A stretch of 33,462 nt of DNA, from positions 1-33,462 of the forward strand of contig JAUVCJ010000001.1 in NCBI GenBank assembly GCA_030595765.1. The letters run 5' to 3'. Source of the DNA: Thermoplasmatota archaeon (GTDB taxonomy: Archaea; Thermoplasmatota; Thermoplasmata; GCA-020350865; JAUVCJ01). The notes under the pieces are model-generated. The model was not told the DNA's origin. It saw nothing but the letters and a program-made list of their open reading frames with translations, and did not search any database. This document shows, one piece after another, positions 7,001 through 14,906 of the stretch; within the stretch, counting starts at the first letter, position 1, and each line of letters begins with the position of its first letter. The translations under genes were made by a program, and so were the position numbers.

Positions 7001-10000
7001 CCGGGTTCCACTCTCAGGCTCGGAGAGAAGTTTACGGTGCATCCATCGATCTGGAGGTTACATGTTCCGATTATCGGATCATCCTGGCCAAACACCCCGT
7101 CTTGATTTAGATCCCTATGAAGCGAAAGAGCCTCGATCACAGTGTCGTTCCCCTGCCTGTGAAAGCGAATGGACTCAACGTCAATGCTTGAAGCCTGGGC
7201 TGAAAGCTCAAGGCTCAGAACCTCCTGGTCATCGTCAGCATGTAAAATAGGTAATGAAGGCGAATTCTGAATTACCTGAAGTGCGCCAATGGTTGGAGTA
7301 ATTATCATATCTGTAAAGTCCTGGCTCATCTGAGTGACCGCCATGTTATTGGTCAGATGGAATATTGCCCTGATATTTTCTCTTAGAGTGAGGTCAATGG
7401 TTCCGGAAAGGAATTTTCCCTCTATGGTATTGCCCGATGTAGCGAGTTTGGGAGCAGTTGGAACCGGGTTGAAACCATTCCAGTCCATGGGATCAGACTC
7501 CGAATCAAAGATGAACATCGCAATGGATGTTACCCTGTTTGACCACCCATGCGTCTCCAATAGGTAATCAGCCCCCATGTCCTGAACGATATATCCAGTG
7601 TCTGGATTATTATCAGTATCCAAAAACACCCTAAGAGAATCAGTGCCAAACTCGCCTCTGAATATCTCTGGGCCAACAACTTCAAGGAAGAATGAAAGCT
7701 CTCCTGATCTGGTTGCCAGACCATAGCTCTGGATGTTGATGCTTTCGGAAATTCCATGCTCATAGCCATCATAATAAACTGCCTGACCGTCCCAGTCCGA
7801 CCTATCGCCATCTATCAAAAGGCCTGGTTCGCCATCAGGAAGCAAGAAATGGGACAAAAATGGAGCACTAAGCAGTAGAATGAATATCATGCATATTGCC
7901 ATGAAACTGCGCAGCATCCTGCCAGGCTCTGGCTCGAACCGACCCCTATACATCTGCCTGTTACCGTTGACAAGGCCGTTGCCGTTGACAAGGCCACGAG
8001 AGAAAAGACCATTGACAAGGCCGTTGCCGTTGACGAAGCCGTTGCCATTTATCAGGCCATTCCCGTTGATAAGGCCACGATTTGCACCTGTGCGAAGGCC
8101 ATTGACGAGGCCGTTGCCATTAATCAATCCACGACCGTTGGTAAGGCCATTGACAAGACCGCGACCATTGATGGCACCTCGGCCGTTTACGAGACCGCGA
8201 CCATTGATGGCACCTCGACCGTTTACGAGACCACGACCATTGATGGCTCCTCGACCGTTGATAAGACCACCAGGCAGGCCATTGACAAGACCACGACCAT
8301 TGATGGCTCCACGGCCGTTGGTAAGACCATTGACCAGACCGCGGCCGTTGATGGTTCCGCGGCCGTTGCTAAGGCCGCCAGGCAGGCCATTGACAAGACC
8401 GCGACCATTGACTGCTCCACGACCGTTGGTAAGACCATTGACCAGTCCACGGCAATTTATGGCTCCACGGCCGTTTACCAAACCTCTGCCATTCACTGCA
8501 CCAGTTCCATTTACAAGGCCAAAATCATCCCGGTCTGAAACCCTGATAGGGAATAGTGAATCTTTCGTGAAAGGGGTGCCATTGGTCAGGCCTAGTCCAT
8601 TTACAAGGCCAAGCTTCTCACGATCCGGATAACGCTGTGGGGGCTGGGTCGAGAGGGCAGTAATTCGTTTTCCAGATGGTTGTGGGATAAGTGAGGCCTT
8701 TCCGTCTCCATCTAAAAGGATGCTATTGAGCACATCAACCTTGATGGAAGCCTCCATATCGAGGTTCAGCTCCGCAGCCTTATCGAAGCAAACCATGGCC
8801 TCTTCCTTCCGGCCAAGCATCCACAGAAGCTTGCCCTTGGAGTGCCAGGCTCGATAAAGGCCGGCATCGGCATCCAATAATTCATCAAAGAACCCAACCT
8901 GACCCTCGAGGTCGCTTACCCTACTCTCTTCCTCTGGGCTTAGGCCAGCCTTATGAGCTTTTCGTGCTGCCTTTTTCGGCATGGGTCTAGGCCTCTTTCG
9001 AGGCTGTGGAGGCTCTGGTGGCATAATCGATGCTGCAAGGGATGCCTGCTCCTCAAGAATCGACCTCTCCTGCTCAGAAATTACCTTCTCAACAAGCTCC
9101 GTTCCTACAAGTTCATCCTCAAAAATGACCTCATCATCCAAAGATGGCTCATCTACATAGGGCTCTTCTCCAATGGGAATACCGTCAACAGGAATGAGCT
9201 CATCATCAGAAGCTACTAGTTCCTCCTCAAAGATGGGTTCTTCCTCAAAGAAAGGCTCTTCCTCAAAGCCTAGTTCTCCTTCTAGAACGGACTCTTCCTC
9301 AAAGGCTGGTTCTCCTTCTGGAATGGGCTCTTCCTCAAAGAAGATTTCATCATCAGAGATGATTTCCTCGGTAGGAGCCGCATGCTCCTTCTCAAAGGCG
9401 GGTGCTTCGTCCAAGGGAAGCCCATCAACAGACATTGGCTCTTTTTCCAGGGAAGATTCAGCATCAGGCGCCACCGGCTCATCAGGTATCTGGGCTTGGG
9501 ACTCTTCCTCCACTACACCCTTCCATCTCTTCCTGAAGTCCTGGGATATCCCTCCCTTCCTCCTCTTGGGTTTTGCTGACCCGGTGCCTGCACTGTGGCC
9601 GCACAAAGCGCAGTGGTCAGCACCCTCCATCAATGGAGCGCCACAGTTGGCACACAATCCGTCTGTTGGCAGGTCTGGTGCTTGTGGCTCAAAGTCTCCA
9701 CTGGGCTCAGGATCCTGTGTCTCAGGTTCTAGGGCAATGTCAAAAATGTCATCAATGTCGGGAAGCTCTTCTGGTTTGGAGGTTATGGATGGAGCCAATG
9801 GAGCAGGCTCAAGCTCCTCCTCGATCTCGTCCACTTCAAACATGGGTGCTTCTACAAACTCATCGGCCTCAATGCCAATGTCATCATCAAACACACCTTC
9901 TCGGGGGATGGTGCCACCTGCCAGTTCTTCCTCGTCGATCTGAGTCCCACAAACTGGGCAGTCCTCCAACTCCTCTGAAAGCAATGCTCCGCAATCTTTG

Positions 10001-12144
10001 CAGATATACAACTCCTGGATCTCTGGCTTCTCGTCCTCTACGGGTCCGGCGACTCCTTCCTCATCAAGCTCAGATGCTCCTTCCTCCTCGAAGATGCCCA
10101 TGAACTTCTCCAGCTCATCCATCTGGGCTCTTTCCTCTTTAGCGGAGGATTCGTCGCTAACCTCTTCAGGCAATGCCTCTCTAGCAGTTCCTTCCCATGC
10201 AAGCTCACTCTCAGAAACTGCCTTCTCAACAAGCTCCGCCTCTACAACTTCCCCCTCATCACGCTTCCCCTCGACAAGAACCTCTTCAGCAAGTTCATCC
10301 TCGACGAGCTCGTCTATGCTGTCGAATGCCATTCCACAGAGCACGCAGCTGGCCATATCCGAGCTGTTGGTGGCGCCACACTTTGGGCAGGTTCTCATCT
10401 CAATACTATCCTGCTCACTGGCACCAGCTGTGTCGTCAGTAGCAGAATCAACATCACCATCCAGCTCTGGCTGTTCACCCAAGCCCAGGAACGCTCTTGC
10501 GGCCTGTATGGCCTCATCCTCTTCTTCATCAACTTTCACTTTCTCGACATCAGCTTCAAGTTCTGACCCGAGTTCTGACCCAAGTTCAGACCCAAGTTCA
10601 GATTCAGCAACTGCTCCTGTATCAGCATCAAAGCCTGAACCAGAACTGATATCGACCTCACCAGATACAACGTCGGCTTCGGCATCAGCTTTGACAGCGG
10701 CCTCGATACCGATCTCTGCATCGGCCTCAGCACCGGCCTCAACACCAACTTCATCATCGGCCTCAAACAATGCACCGCATATCTGGCACCCCTCTGCGCC
10801 TGCCGGTACGAATGCCCCGCAATTCGGGCACATATCCAGCTCATTATCCCCACGATACCAGTAACCATCCTGATCCTTATCTGCCTGAGATCTTCCTGCA
10901 ACTTCGGCTTTCTGAACCTCTTCGGCATCCTCTGATGTGTCCTGCTCATCGCCAGCCTCGAACACAGCGCCACAAATCCCGCATTCTTCGGAGTCGGGAG
11001 GCACAAAAGCCCCACAGTTGGGACACATCTCTATGTGAGTCTCGTCCTTGTACCAGTAACCGTCACGATCCTCGTCTTCTGGGATATGGACTTCTTCGCC
11101 ACCCTCCTCGCCATCATCTTCCTCGACCCCGCCAAACACGGCGCCGCAGATCTGGCATTCCTCTGAGTCAGGAGGCACGAAAGCACCACAGTTCGGGCAC
11201 ATCTCCAGGCTTGCCTCGTCCTTGTACCAGTAGCCGTCTGTGTCTGATCCGGCTTTTCCTCCTGGCTCTAGCTCACCGTCAGATGCTTCTCCAGTGGCAG
11301 CCTCGGAGCCATCCCCAACAGCAACACCATCATCCTCATCTGTGCCAGCCTCGAACACTGCACCGCAAATACCGCATTCCTCTGAATCTGGAGGAACAAA
11401 GGCGCCGCAGTTCGGGCACATCTCCAGGTTTGCCCCATCCTTGTACCAGTAGCCATCAGTATCAGGTCCAGCTTCTGCTCCTGGCCCTAGCTCACCTTCA
11501 GATGCTTCTCCAGTGGCAGCCTCAGAGCCATCCTCAACATCAATCCCTTCATCGTTTTTTGTGCTGGCCTCGAACACAGCACCGCATATCTGGCATTCCT
11601 CTGAATCTGGAGGCACAAAGGCACCGCAGTTCGGGCACATCTCCAGGCTTGCCTCATCCTTGTACCAGTAGCCATCAGTATCAGAACCGGTTCCTGCCTT
11701 TGGCTTACCACCAGATGAGTCTTCAGTGGCAGGCTCGGAACCGTCCTCAACAGCAACACCATCATCCTCATCTGTGCCAGCCTCGAACACTGCACCGCAG
11801 ATCTGGCATTCCTCTGAATCTGGAGGTACGAAAGCACCGCAATTGGGGCACATCTCCAGGTTCGATTCGGTCTTGTACCAGTAATCGTCAGTCTCCTGGC
11901 CAGTCAAGGCTTCATCAGCCTTTCGCTCAGCTTCCCTTTGGACCGCTTCCTCAACTTTGATTCTAGCATGCTCAAGAAGGTTTACGGCCAATACAGCTCC
12001 AAAGCCTCCAAGAACTAGAATGTCATGGATATCGGCGGAGAGCAATCTCTTCCATGAGTCGTAACCGGCTTCCACCAGCAATTGGGCCTTCAAAGGGCCA
12101 ATTTTTGGAACTCGTTGGAGCTCCTCCACAAAATCCTTGGTCAT
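4063..12144 (-). CDS. Giant membrane-spanning zinc-ribbon/DUF11 surface protein
   Basis: A 2,693-residue single reading frame. In order: helix-hairpin-helix (about 4-45, VPKIGPLKAQLLVEAGY); six near-identical zinc ribbons (about 99-461, MCPNCGAFVPPDSEEC then ICG), each introduced by YWYK/YWYR; three divergent ribbons (near 586, 715, 831); Glu-rich repeats (about 930-1000); a TPR-like helical pair (about 1068-1126); Asn-Gly repeats (about 1178-1397); one membrane span (about 1410-1433). The presumed outer part has two DGDxSDW-type beta domains (about 1442 and 1771), thrombospondin-3-like calcium repeats (DTDGDGIPD, about 1849-1975), a lamin-tail-like domain (about 2125-2215), three DUF11 repeats (about 2262, 2394, 2520) and a PEF-CTERM-like end (IPEFSD, hydrophobic run, RRRRRK). 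ATG 12144 was preferred over TTG 12159. Binding partner and role are unknown; a surface sensor or scaffold is inference. Confidence 0.88.
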   Translation of the reverse strand: MTKDFVEELQRVPKIGPLKAQLLVEAGYDSWKRLLSADIHDILVLGGFGAVLAVNLLEHARIKVEEAVQREAERKADEALTGQETDDYWYKTESNLEMCPNCGAFVPPDSEECQICGAVFEAGTDEDDGVAVEDGSEPATEDSSGGKPKAGTGSDTDGYWYKDEASLEMCPNCGAFVPPDSEECQICGAVFEASTKNDEGIDVEDGSEAATGEASEGELGPGAEAGPDTDGYWYKDGANLEMCPNCGAFVPPDSEECGICGAVFEAGTDEDDGVAVGDGSEAATGEASDGELEPGGKAGSDTDGYWYKDEASLEMCPNCGAFVPPDSEECQICGAVFGGVEEDDGEEGGEEVHIPEDEDRDGYWYKDETHIEMCPNCGAFVPPDSEECGICGAVFEAGDEQDTSEDAEEVQKAEVAGRSQADKDQDGYWYRGDNELDMCPNCGAFVPAGAEGCQICGALFEADDEVGVEAGAEADAEIGIEAAVKADAEADVVSGEVDISSGSGFDADTGAVAESELGSELGSELGSELEADVEKVKVDEEEDEAIQAARAFLGLGEQPELDGDVDSATDDTAGASEQDSIEMRTCPKCGATNSSDMASCVLCGMAFDSIDELVEDELAEEVLVEGKRDEGEVVEAELVEKAVSESELAWEGTAREALPEEVSDESSAKEERAQMDELEKFMGIFEEEGASELDEEGVAGPVEDEKPEIQELYICKDCGALLSEELEDCPVCGTQIDEEELAGGTIPREGVFDDDIGIEADEFVEAPMFEVDEIEEELEPAPLAPSITSKPEELPDIDDIFDIALEPETQDPEPSGDFEPQAPDLPTDGLCANCGAPLMEGADHCALCGHSAGTGSAKPKRRKGGISQDFRKRWKGVVEEESQAQIPDEPVAPDAESSLEKEPMSVDGLPLDEAPAFEKEHAAPTEEIISDDEIFFEEEPIPEGEPAFEEESVLEGELGFEEEPFFEEEPIFEEELVASDDELIPVDGIPIGEEPYVDEPSLDDEVIFEDELVGTELVEKVISEQERSILEEQASLAASIMPPEPPQPRKRPRPMPKKAARKAHKAGLSPEEESRVSDLEGQVGFFDELLDADAGLYRAWHSKGKLLWMLGRKEEAMVCFDKAAELNLDMEASIKVDVLNSILLDGDGKASLIPQPSGKRITALSTQPPQRYPDREKLGLVNGLGLTNGTPFTKDSLFPIRVSDRDDFGLVNGTGAVNGRGLVNGRGAINCRGLVNGLTNGRGAVNGRGLVNGLPGGLSNGRGTINGRGLVNGLTNGRGAINGRGLVNGLPGGLINGRGAINGRGLVNGRGAINGRGLVNGRGAINGRGLVNGLTNGRGLINGNGLVNGLRTGANRGLINGNGLINGNGFVNGNGLVNGLFSRGLVNGNGLVNGNRQMYRGRFEPEPGRMLRSFMAICMIFILLLSAPFLSHFLLPDGEPGLLIDGDRSDWDGQAVYYDGYEHGISESINIQSYGLATRSGELSFFLEVVGPEIFRGEFGTDSLRVFLDTDNNPDTGYIVQDMGADYLLETHGWSNRVTSIAMFIFDSESDPMDWNGFNPVPTAPKLATSGNTIEGKFLSGTIDLTLRENIRAIFHLTNNMAVTQMSQDFTDMIITPTIGALQVIQNSPSLPILHADDDQEVLSLELSAQASSIDVESIRFHRQGNDTVIEALSLHRDLNQDGVFGQDDPIIGTCNLQIDGCTVNFSPSLRVEPGNNITLFTTVDVPISVLPGSSFGLRLVSPADIATLEPVTLHSQELSSYYLESIPDWVVVDGAFADWNRFVPYNDRVGDAINPNIDLTSYHMVASTRDLSFLFKVSGSMLGGTSVPAVKLRSVSKPDYDLDTVPDYLEPLAFQGDFNNDGIPDRETNRDVDGDGVMDYPYGNDTYLETTIPTSYPEPYSGRNVSIFIGLPLRDTDGDGIPDIDEPDNWQDYDNDGIDWFNDSDDDNDGFDEVAHIDTDGDGIRDWPNGNDTYLGELYISSPIVRPIEIEELKGLDYAMVFLDLDRDLDTGYSNGAPFGAEALIEVTGRDNRILSSIFYTYSGTSNVEWNWTFVSNISAALDSDSLELQVDYSSIGINDTSDFEAWLSTSDWTQDSELHSDLSDLGIHRYDTRASEYTSRAQATNVVVNEISSFGSNDWVELANPLGVAVDLSGWTIRAGRGAGIIIYTFPAGTSIGAWLSGSEYLVVDLGTVLGDDPPLIRIFDSSGVEIDGFNGIRLKSGETHARYRLGDTGYPDDDDSSKDWYKSVVNTKGKPNDKNEPDLDVTKLGSADPVTIGDTLTYTITVENTGDGTTGAIWVNDTSPSGLVYLSDTSSSDSHFVSSDTTSNPLLFEFSGLADGATITFTISFDVTLPISGLITNIIDVEAEDVLGIPITPKQATEDTTVTLPGPYMDTTKVGSKVDVEMGDSLTYTIALENIGGDTADTIWVNDTLPEGATHVSDDASGSGYFVSGAINGQEMSYIFSGVPIGGIIEFDILTAIGVVNGSTITNTVHATYTNLTGDIQPSTHASASTGIKRPQITVGKTVDLTTALPGSLLTYTIYFNNTGDRDADTVWINDTLPSGVTYVSDTASSHGSYDSSDTAGNPLEYVFTRVRKNTLNSFTITVQIDDPATSFFLNNIVGLDYERKGIALEHSQDNASTQVIPEFSDIMAPSGIIILCMIFMRRRRRKAEAGRKQTGGKQNCDSTSG
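7960..8612 (-). repeat. Asn-Gly coding repeat tract
   Basis: About 650 bp of imperfect tandem repeats with 12-18 bp periods encode short units such as GLVNGRGAINGRG, with longer higher-order units LVNGLTNGRG and LVNGLPGG. It sits just N-terminal to the only internal membrane span of the giant protein. The DNA repetition also yields a long Pro/Arg open frame on the plus strand, which is a shadow. Confidence 0.85.
10770..11890 (-). repeat. Six tandem zinc-ribbon coding repeats (180-220 bp)
   Basis: Six copies with near-identical DNA around the ribbon (the complement of GTACAAG, then the CPNCG and CQICG/CGICG codons) recur every 180-220 bp. Linkers vary in length and are acidic. High DNA identity implies recent duplication or ongoing gene conversion; the copy nearest 10830 is the most divergent. 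Confidence 0.85.
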
Positions 12145-12212
12145 TATACATGCATCCAAGACGCTTGACCCGTCTTAGTATAGAGAACATATTAATGCAT
12201 TATAACAATAGG

Positions 12213-12228
12213 ATAGACACGTATCTAT
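12213..12228. promoter_or_regulatory. 16-bp near-perfect palindrome upstream of the giant gene
   Basis: ATAGACACGTATCTAT has one mismatched pair about its centre. It lies about 70 bp upstream of the giant gene start in a 170-bp AT-rich spacer (12160-12329). It could be an operator, possibly for the adjacent winged-helix regulator; this is inference. Confidence 0.3.
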
Positions 12229-12329
12229 TATAGATAACATTAAGGCTTACAAAAATTTGTATGTATGCATCATGTGTTAGGCCAAAACGAAAGTAGAGAT
12301 GATTGGAAAACCCTTTCTTGCCAAAATAG

Positions 12330-13040
12330 TCAGATCCGGACTTCGCTGAAAGGGTCGGTAGAGACTATCAGGGTGTGAACCTCCCTGTCCATTTTTAGCT
12401 TTAGTATGAGCTCAAGGTCGGTCATTCTTACCACTTCAGGACTTAACCCTTCCTCTTTTAGCTTGTTGAGCAGCCGCTCCTTGAAACTTCTGGTTCTGGC
12501 GCTTCGACCCTCGCTAAGGGTTGCCAGCAATGCTGTTGGGTAGTAGCGGCGAAACCTGCCATCCTCGACAACCTCCAGCAGACCCTGGACCTGGAGCTCC
12601 TTTGCGTGCTTTCCTGTGGTCTGATGTGCGGTATTGAGCCTTGCTCCCAGCTCCTTTTGGGTCGAACCAGGGGATCTTAATATCTCCATGAACATAGCTC
12701 TGGTCCGTGACCTGTTCAGGAGAAGAAGTATCGGAAGTTCGTCTGGGTCAAGCAATCCCACAGGGCAGAAAGCGCATCTTCCTCCACTGCGAACCTGGAA
12801 GATGTATTGCCCCTGACGTAGCTTATCCAGATGCCACCTGAGGGTGTGCATGTCCATCCCCAACCCTGATGAGATATCTCCCTGATAGGAGCCTGGATGT
12901 TTGCATAAAAAAGTGTAGATGTTTCTCCGTCTTTCATTGACCAGAGGAGAGCGAAGACCCCTGCGCTTTTTGATGCCTGCAGATGGCAAGATATCTTTGC
13001 CAAGCGCCTTGTTCAAAGCCTTTCCCATTCTCTGGGGCAT
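12330..13040 (-). CDS. Two-winged-helix transcriptional regulator
   Basis: A 236-residue basic protein. Residues about 35-85 (ERRRNIYTFLCKHPGSYQG, then MDMHTLRWHLDKL) look like one winged helix of the MarR/ArsR type. Residues about 105-170 (RSRTRAMFMEIL, TQKELGARLNTAHQTTGKHAKEL, GLLEVVEDGRFRRYYP) form a second. The C-terminal 65 residues are charged and of unclear fold. A CAFCP pair between the domains is too short to be a zinc ribbon. ATG 13040 has GAGG 8 nt upstream. It follows the KaiC-like gene by 10 bp, so the two are co-transcribed. Archaeal double winged-helix proteins often control motility, surface or membrane genes, but the targets here are unknown. Confidence 0.8.
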   Translation of the reverse strand: MPQRMGKALNKALGKDILPSAGIKKRRGLRSPLVNERRRNIYTFLCKHPGSYQGDISSGLGMDMHTLRWHLDKLRQGQYIFQVRSGGRCAFCPVGLLDPDELPILLLLNRSRTRAMFMEILRSPGSTQKELGARLNTAHQTTGKHAKELQVQGLLEVVEDGRFRRYYPTALLATLSEGRSARTRSFKERLLNKLKEEGLSPEVVRMTDLELILKLKMDREVHTLIVSTDPFSEVRI

Positions 13041-13050
13041 GCATTCATCC

Positions 13051-13914
13051 TCAGAGATACTCTTCGAGTATGTATTTGACTAGCTCTTCGGCAGGCAGGT
13101 CCTCAAAATCACCGTCAGTGAGCTCACCAAGGGTTTTTGCCATGTGAGTGGCAACAGATGCAGGTAGCTTGCTGCTCTTCAGAATTGATTCTAGCTCCAT
13201 TGGAATGGTCCTTGAGTCATCCACACGATATTCTCCATGCTGGACTATTAGCCCCAGCCCTTTTATTATACGGTATGGGTGGGAAAGTTCGCTATGACGG
13301 GTGGATCTTGCTTTAACTATCTTGAGCATCCTGTAGGCTCCGCCTTCCATTGCCCGATAACGCAGGTGCATGACACAATCAGCCAGGTACATCGGGATGA
13401 TAGTTTCGGATCCAGACAGGTCACTGGCTGTACCATGCTCTTCAAGGGTGCACAGCACGGTCCCGACCTTCCTGGTCTGCTTGAGTAGAAATGATATCAG
13501 GTCCCGTTGCTCATAATGATCCTTGGTGGACCACATCACAGGGGTCAGAGGATCGACGACTATCCTAGCATTCGAGCCCTTCCAATCCTCCACAAAGGAT
13601 GGCAATTCCTTTCTGATGAAGGTGGAAAACTCCCTGCCAGAGGCATCAATGAACACAAGCTGCTCCTCCTCCAGGTACCTAAGGATGTCTGGCCAACCCA
13701 TCTCTACGGCCTCGCGTATTATCTGCTCCTTGTTCTCGTCCAGGCTGACAAATATCGCTTCCTGGCCAAGCTCCAGTCCTCTTCGAATGAACTGGGTGGC
13801 AAAGGTGGTCTTGCCTGCGCCTGAGCAACCAATGACAACTGTGGTGGAGTTCTCGTTGATCCCGCCATCCAGAAGTGGGTTCAATCCGTAAATGCCGCTC
13901 TTGATCTTCTTCAA
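13051..13914 (-). CDS. KaiC-like RecA-superfamily ATPase
   Basis: A 287-residue single-domain KaiC-type ATPase: Walker A GCSGAGKTT (29-37), Walker B RIVVD (117-121), and SLDENKEQ at 57-64 where most family members have paired glutamates, so the first catalytic acid is Asp rather than Glu. The last ~60 residues (TLGELTDGDFEDLPAEELVKYIL) are a small helical tail not typical of KaiC. Archaeal single-domain KaiC homologues include archaellum FlaH/ArlH and signalling ATPases; with no archaellum genes nearby a signalling role is more likely. The start is TTG 13914, with no in-frame ATG upstream before a stop; a CTAAATAAACATA box (about 13940-13952) is placed for a very short leader. It heads an operon with the winged-helix gene. 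Confidence 0.85.
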   Translation of the reverse strand: MKKIKSGIYGLNPLLDGGINENSTTVVIGCSGAGKTTFATQFIRRGLELGQEAIFVSLDENKEQIIREAVEMGWPDILRYLEEEQLVFIDASGREFSTFIRKELPSFVEDWKGSNARIVVDPLTPVMWSTKDHYEQRDLISFLLKQTRKVGTVLCTLEEHGTASDLSGSETIIPMYLADCVMHLRYRAMEGGAYRMLKIVKARSTRHSELSHPYRIIKGLGLIVQHGEYRVDDSRTIPMELESILKSSKLPASVATHMAKTLGELTDGDFEDLPAEELVKYILEEYL

Positions 13915-13950
13915 CGGAATACCTAATTGTTCATGTTAGCCTATGTTTAT

Positions 13951-14010
13951 TTAGTTTTTGGAGTAAAATTAGTTTTTTGGTGGAATTAGTGTCTAGAATG
14001 AGACCTTTAG
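13951..14010. repeat. Degenerate 17-18 bp direct repeats upstream of the KaiC-like gene
   Basis: TTAGTTTTTGGAGTAAAA (13951-13968) is followed by TTAGTTTTTTGGTGGAA (13969-13985) and a weaker third copy beginning TTAGTGTCTAGAATG (13986). The array begins inside the KaiC-like promoter region, so repeat changes might alter expression. Confidence 0.5.
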
Positions 14011-14093
14011 TGAAACTTTGGAGTGGAACAAAAGTGCTGCTAACGATTTAAACAATATCTAGCATCTAGCAAACATTTACACCAGGGCGAAGG

Positions 14094-14525
14094 TCAACCT
14101 ACCTGAAGCTCCCAGAGGTCGGTCTCGGGATTAAGCTCCCTTATCATTTTTGCCTTGCTTATCTTGTAAACTGCAATCTCATTTAGAACCCAGACAGTCC
14201 CTCTGTTGAGGTGGCCTCCAATGACCTTGTGGTCAGAGCCAGCTAGGTTTACATGGACGTGTATCATCATCTTCCCTTTACTGTTCCTGGCTGCAGTTCC
14301 CTGCATGGATGTCAGCTCGTGTGGCTCTACATGATGTTGAGTGTCATAGCCCTCTTCCTTGCCAGCAAAATAGCTCAGCTCAAAATCGGTCATCATGCCA
14401 ATGCCAACAGCAATAACTGCCGAGTCAATGCCATATTTCTCCAATGCCGCTTCCATGCTGGAGTGGAAGTCCTCGCCTGGATGCAATCGAATTATCAATA
14501 CCTCGTTGTCAAGTGATGTCTGCAT
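14094..14525 (-). CDS. PPC/DUF296 domain protein
   Basis: A 143-residue protein matching the plant-and-prokaryote-conserved (PPC, DUF296) domain through its whole length. The N-terminal RLHPGEDFHSSMEAALEKYGI and GIGMMTDFELSYF strands are followed by IHVHVNL and IGGHL, whose histidines lie where metal-binding histidines sit in other PPC proteins. Stand-alone prokaryotic PPC proteins form trimers and are of unsettled function; DNA binding has been proposed by analogy with AT-hook plant proteins, but no AT-hook is present here. Only a weak AGGG lies before ATG 14525, and a CTATAAG box sits at 14558-14564. It appears to be a single-gene unit. Confidence 0.85.
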   Translation of the reverse strand: MQTSLDNEVLIIRLHPGEDFHSSMEAALEKYGIDSAVIAVGIGMMTDFELSYFAGKEEGYDTQHHVEPHELTSMQGTAARNSKGKMMIHVHVNLAGSDHKVIGGHLNRGTVWVLNEIAVYKISKAKMIRELNPETDLWELQVG

Positions 14526-14906
14526 GAGCTTCCCTGTGAATGAAAACGAATTTGATGCTTATAGTCTTGATGGTTGCCTGCACCCAATTGTTTTCTTCAG
14601 GCTGTTGTAGCATTTGCTATTCATATGGTTATTCGGCTGATTATTCGATTTGAAAGCCAACTCTTTATTCCTAATTTATTACTAATTTACGTTATGAAAG
14701 TGCAGGAAGGAATTTCTCGAAAAGAGGGAGCGAAAAGGACGGCAATACCGCCTTGATAAAAGCTTCCTGGCCAGAATATGTGGGAGAGATTTTCTTGAGG
14801 ATTAGTAATAACAGAGTTTATTCCTAATTTATTCCTAATCCATTCCTATTCAAACAGCCACCCACGCCTGATAATTCTCGACATTGGACTCTGAATATCG
14901 ACCATT
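14526..14906. other. AT-rich spacer with two short tandem arrays
   Basis: No gene is supported here. It holds the PPC gene promoter on the left. It also contains 12-bp units beginning ATTCATATGGTT, ATTCGGCTGATT and ATTCGATTTGAA (about 14620-14655). Two arrays of one 11-bp family follow: TTCCTAATTTA/TTACTAATTTA (14668-14689) and TTCCTAATTTA/TTCCTAATCCA/TTCCTATTCAA (14821-14853). The reuse of one 11-mer 140 bp apart suggests a shared origin. Confidence 0.6.

Noticed and set aside
7880..8632. A 250-codon plus-strand frame rich in RPLTRPLP
   Set aside because: It is the exact antisense of the Asn-Gly repeat tract of the giant gene; the repetition keeps the opposite frame open.
9173..10864. Ser-rich plus-strand frames of 256 and 288 codons
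   Set aside because: They are antisense shadows of Glu/Asp-rich coding sequence, where GAG and GAA read as CTC and TTC or give Ser codons.
10770..11960. A 396-codon plus-strand frame over the zinc-ribbon repeats
   Set aside because: It is antisense to six repeated ribbons, has no ribosome site or family features, and its composition mirrors the repeats.
4063..12144. A frameshift or assembly fusion in the giant gene
   Set aside because: The frame is open throughout, domain borders are smooth, and the single membrane span gives a sensible topology; no duplicated or abrupt junction was seen.
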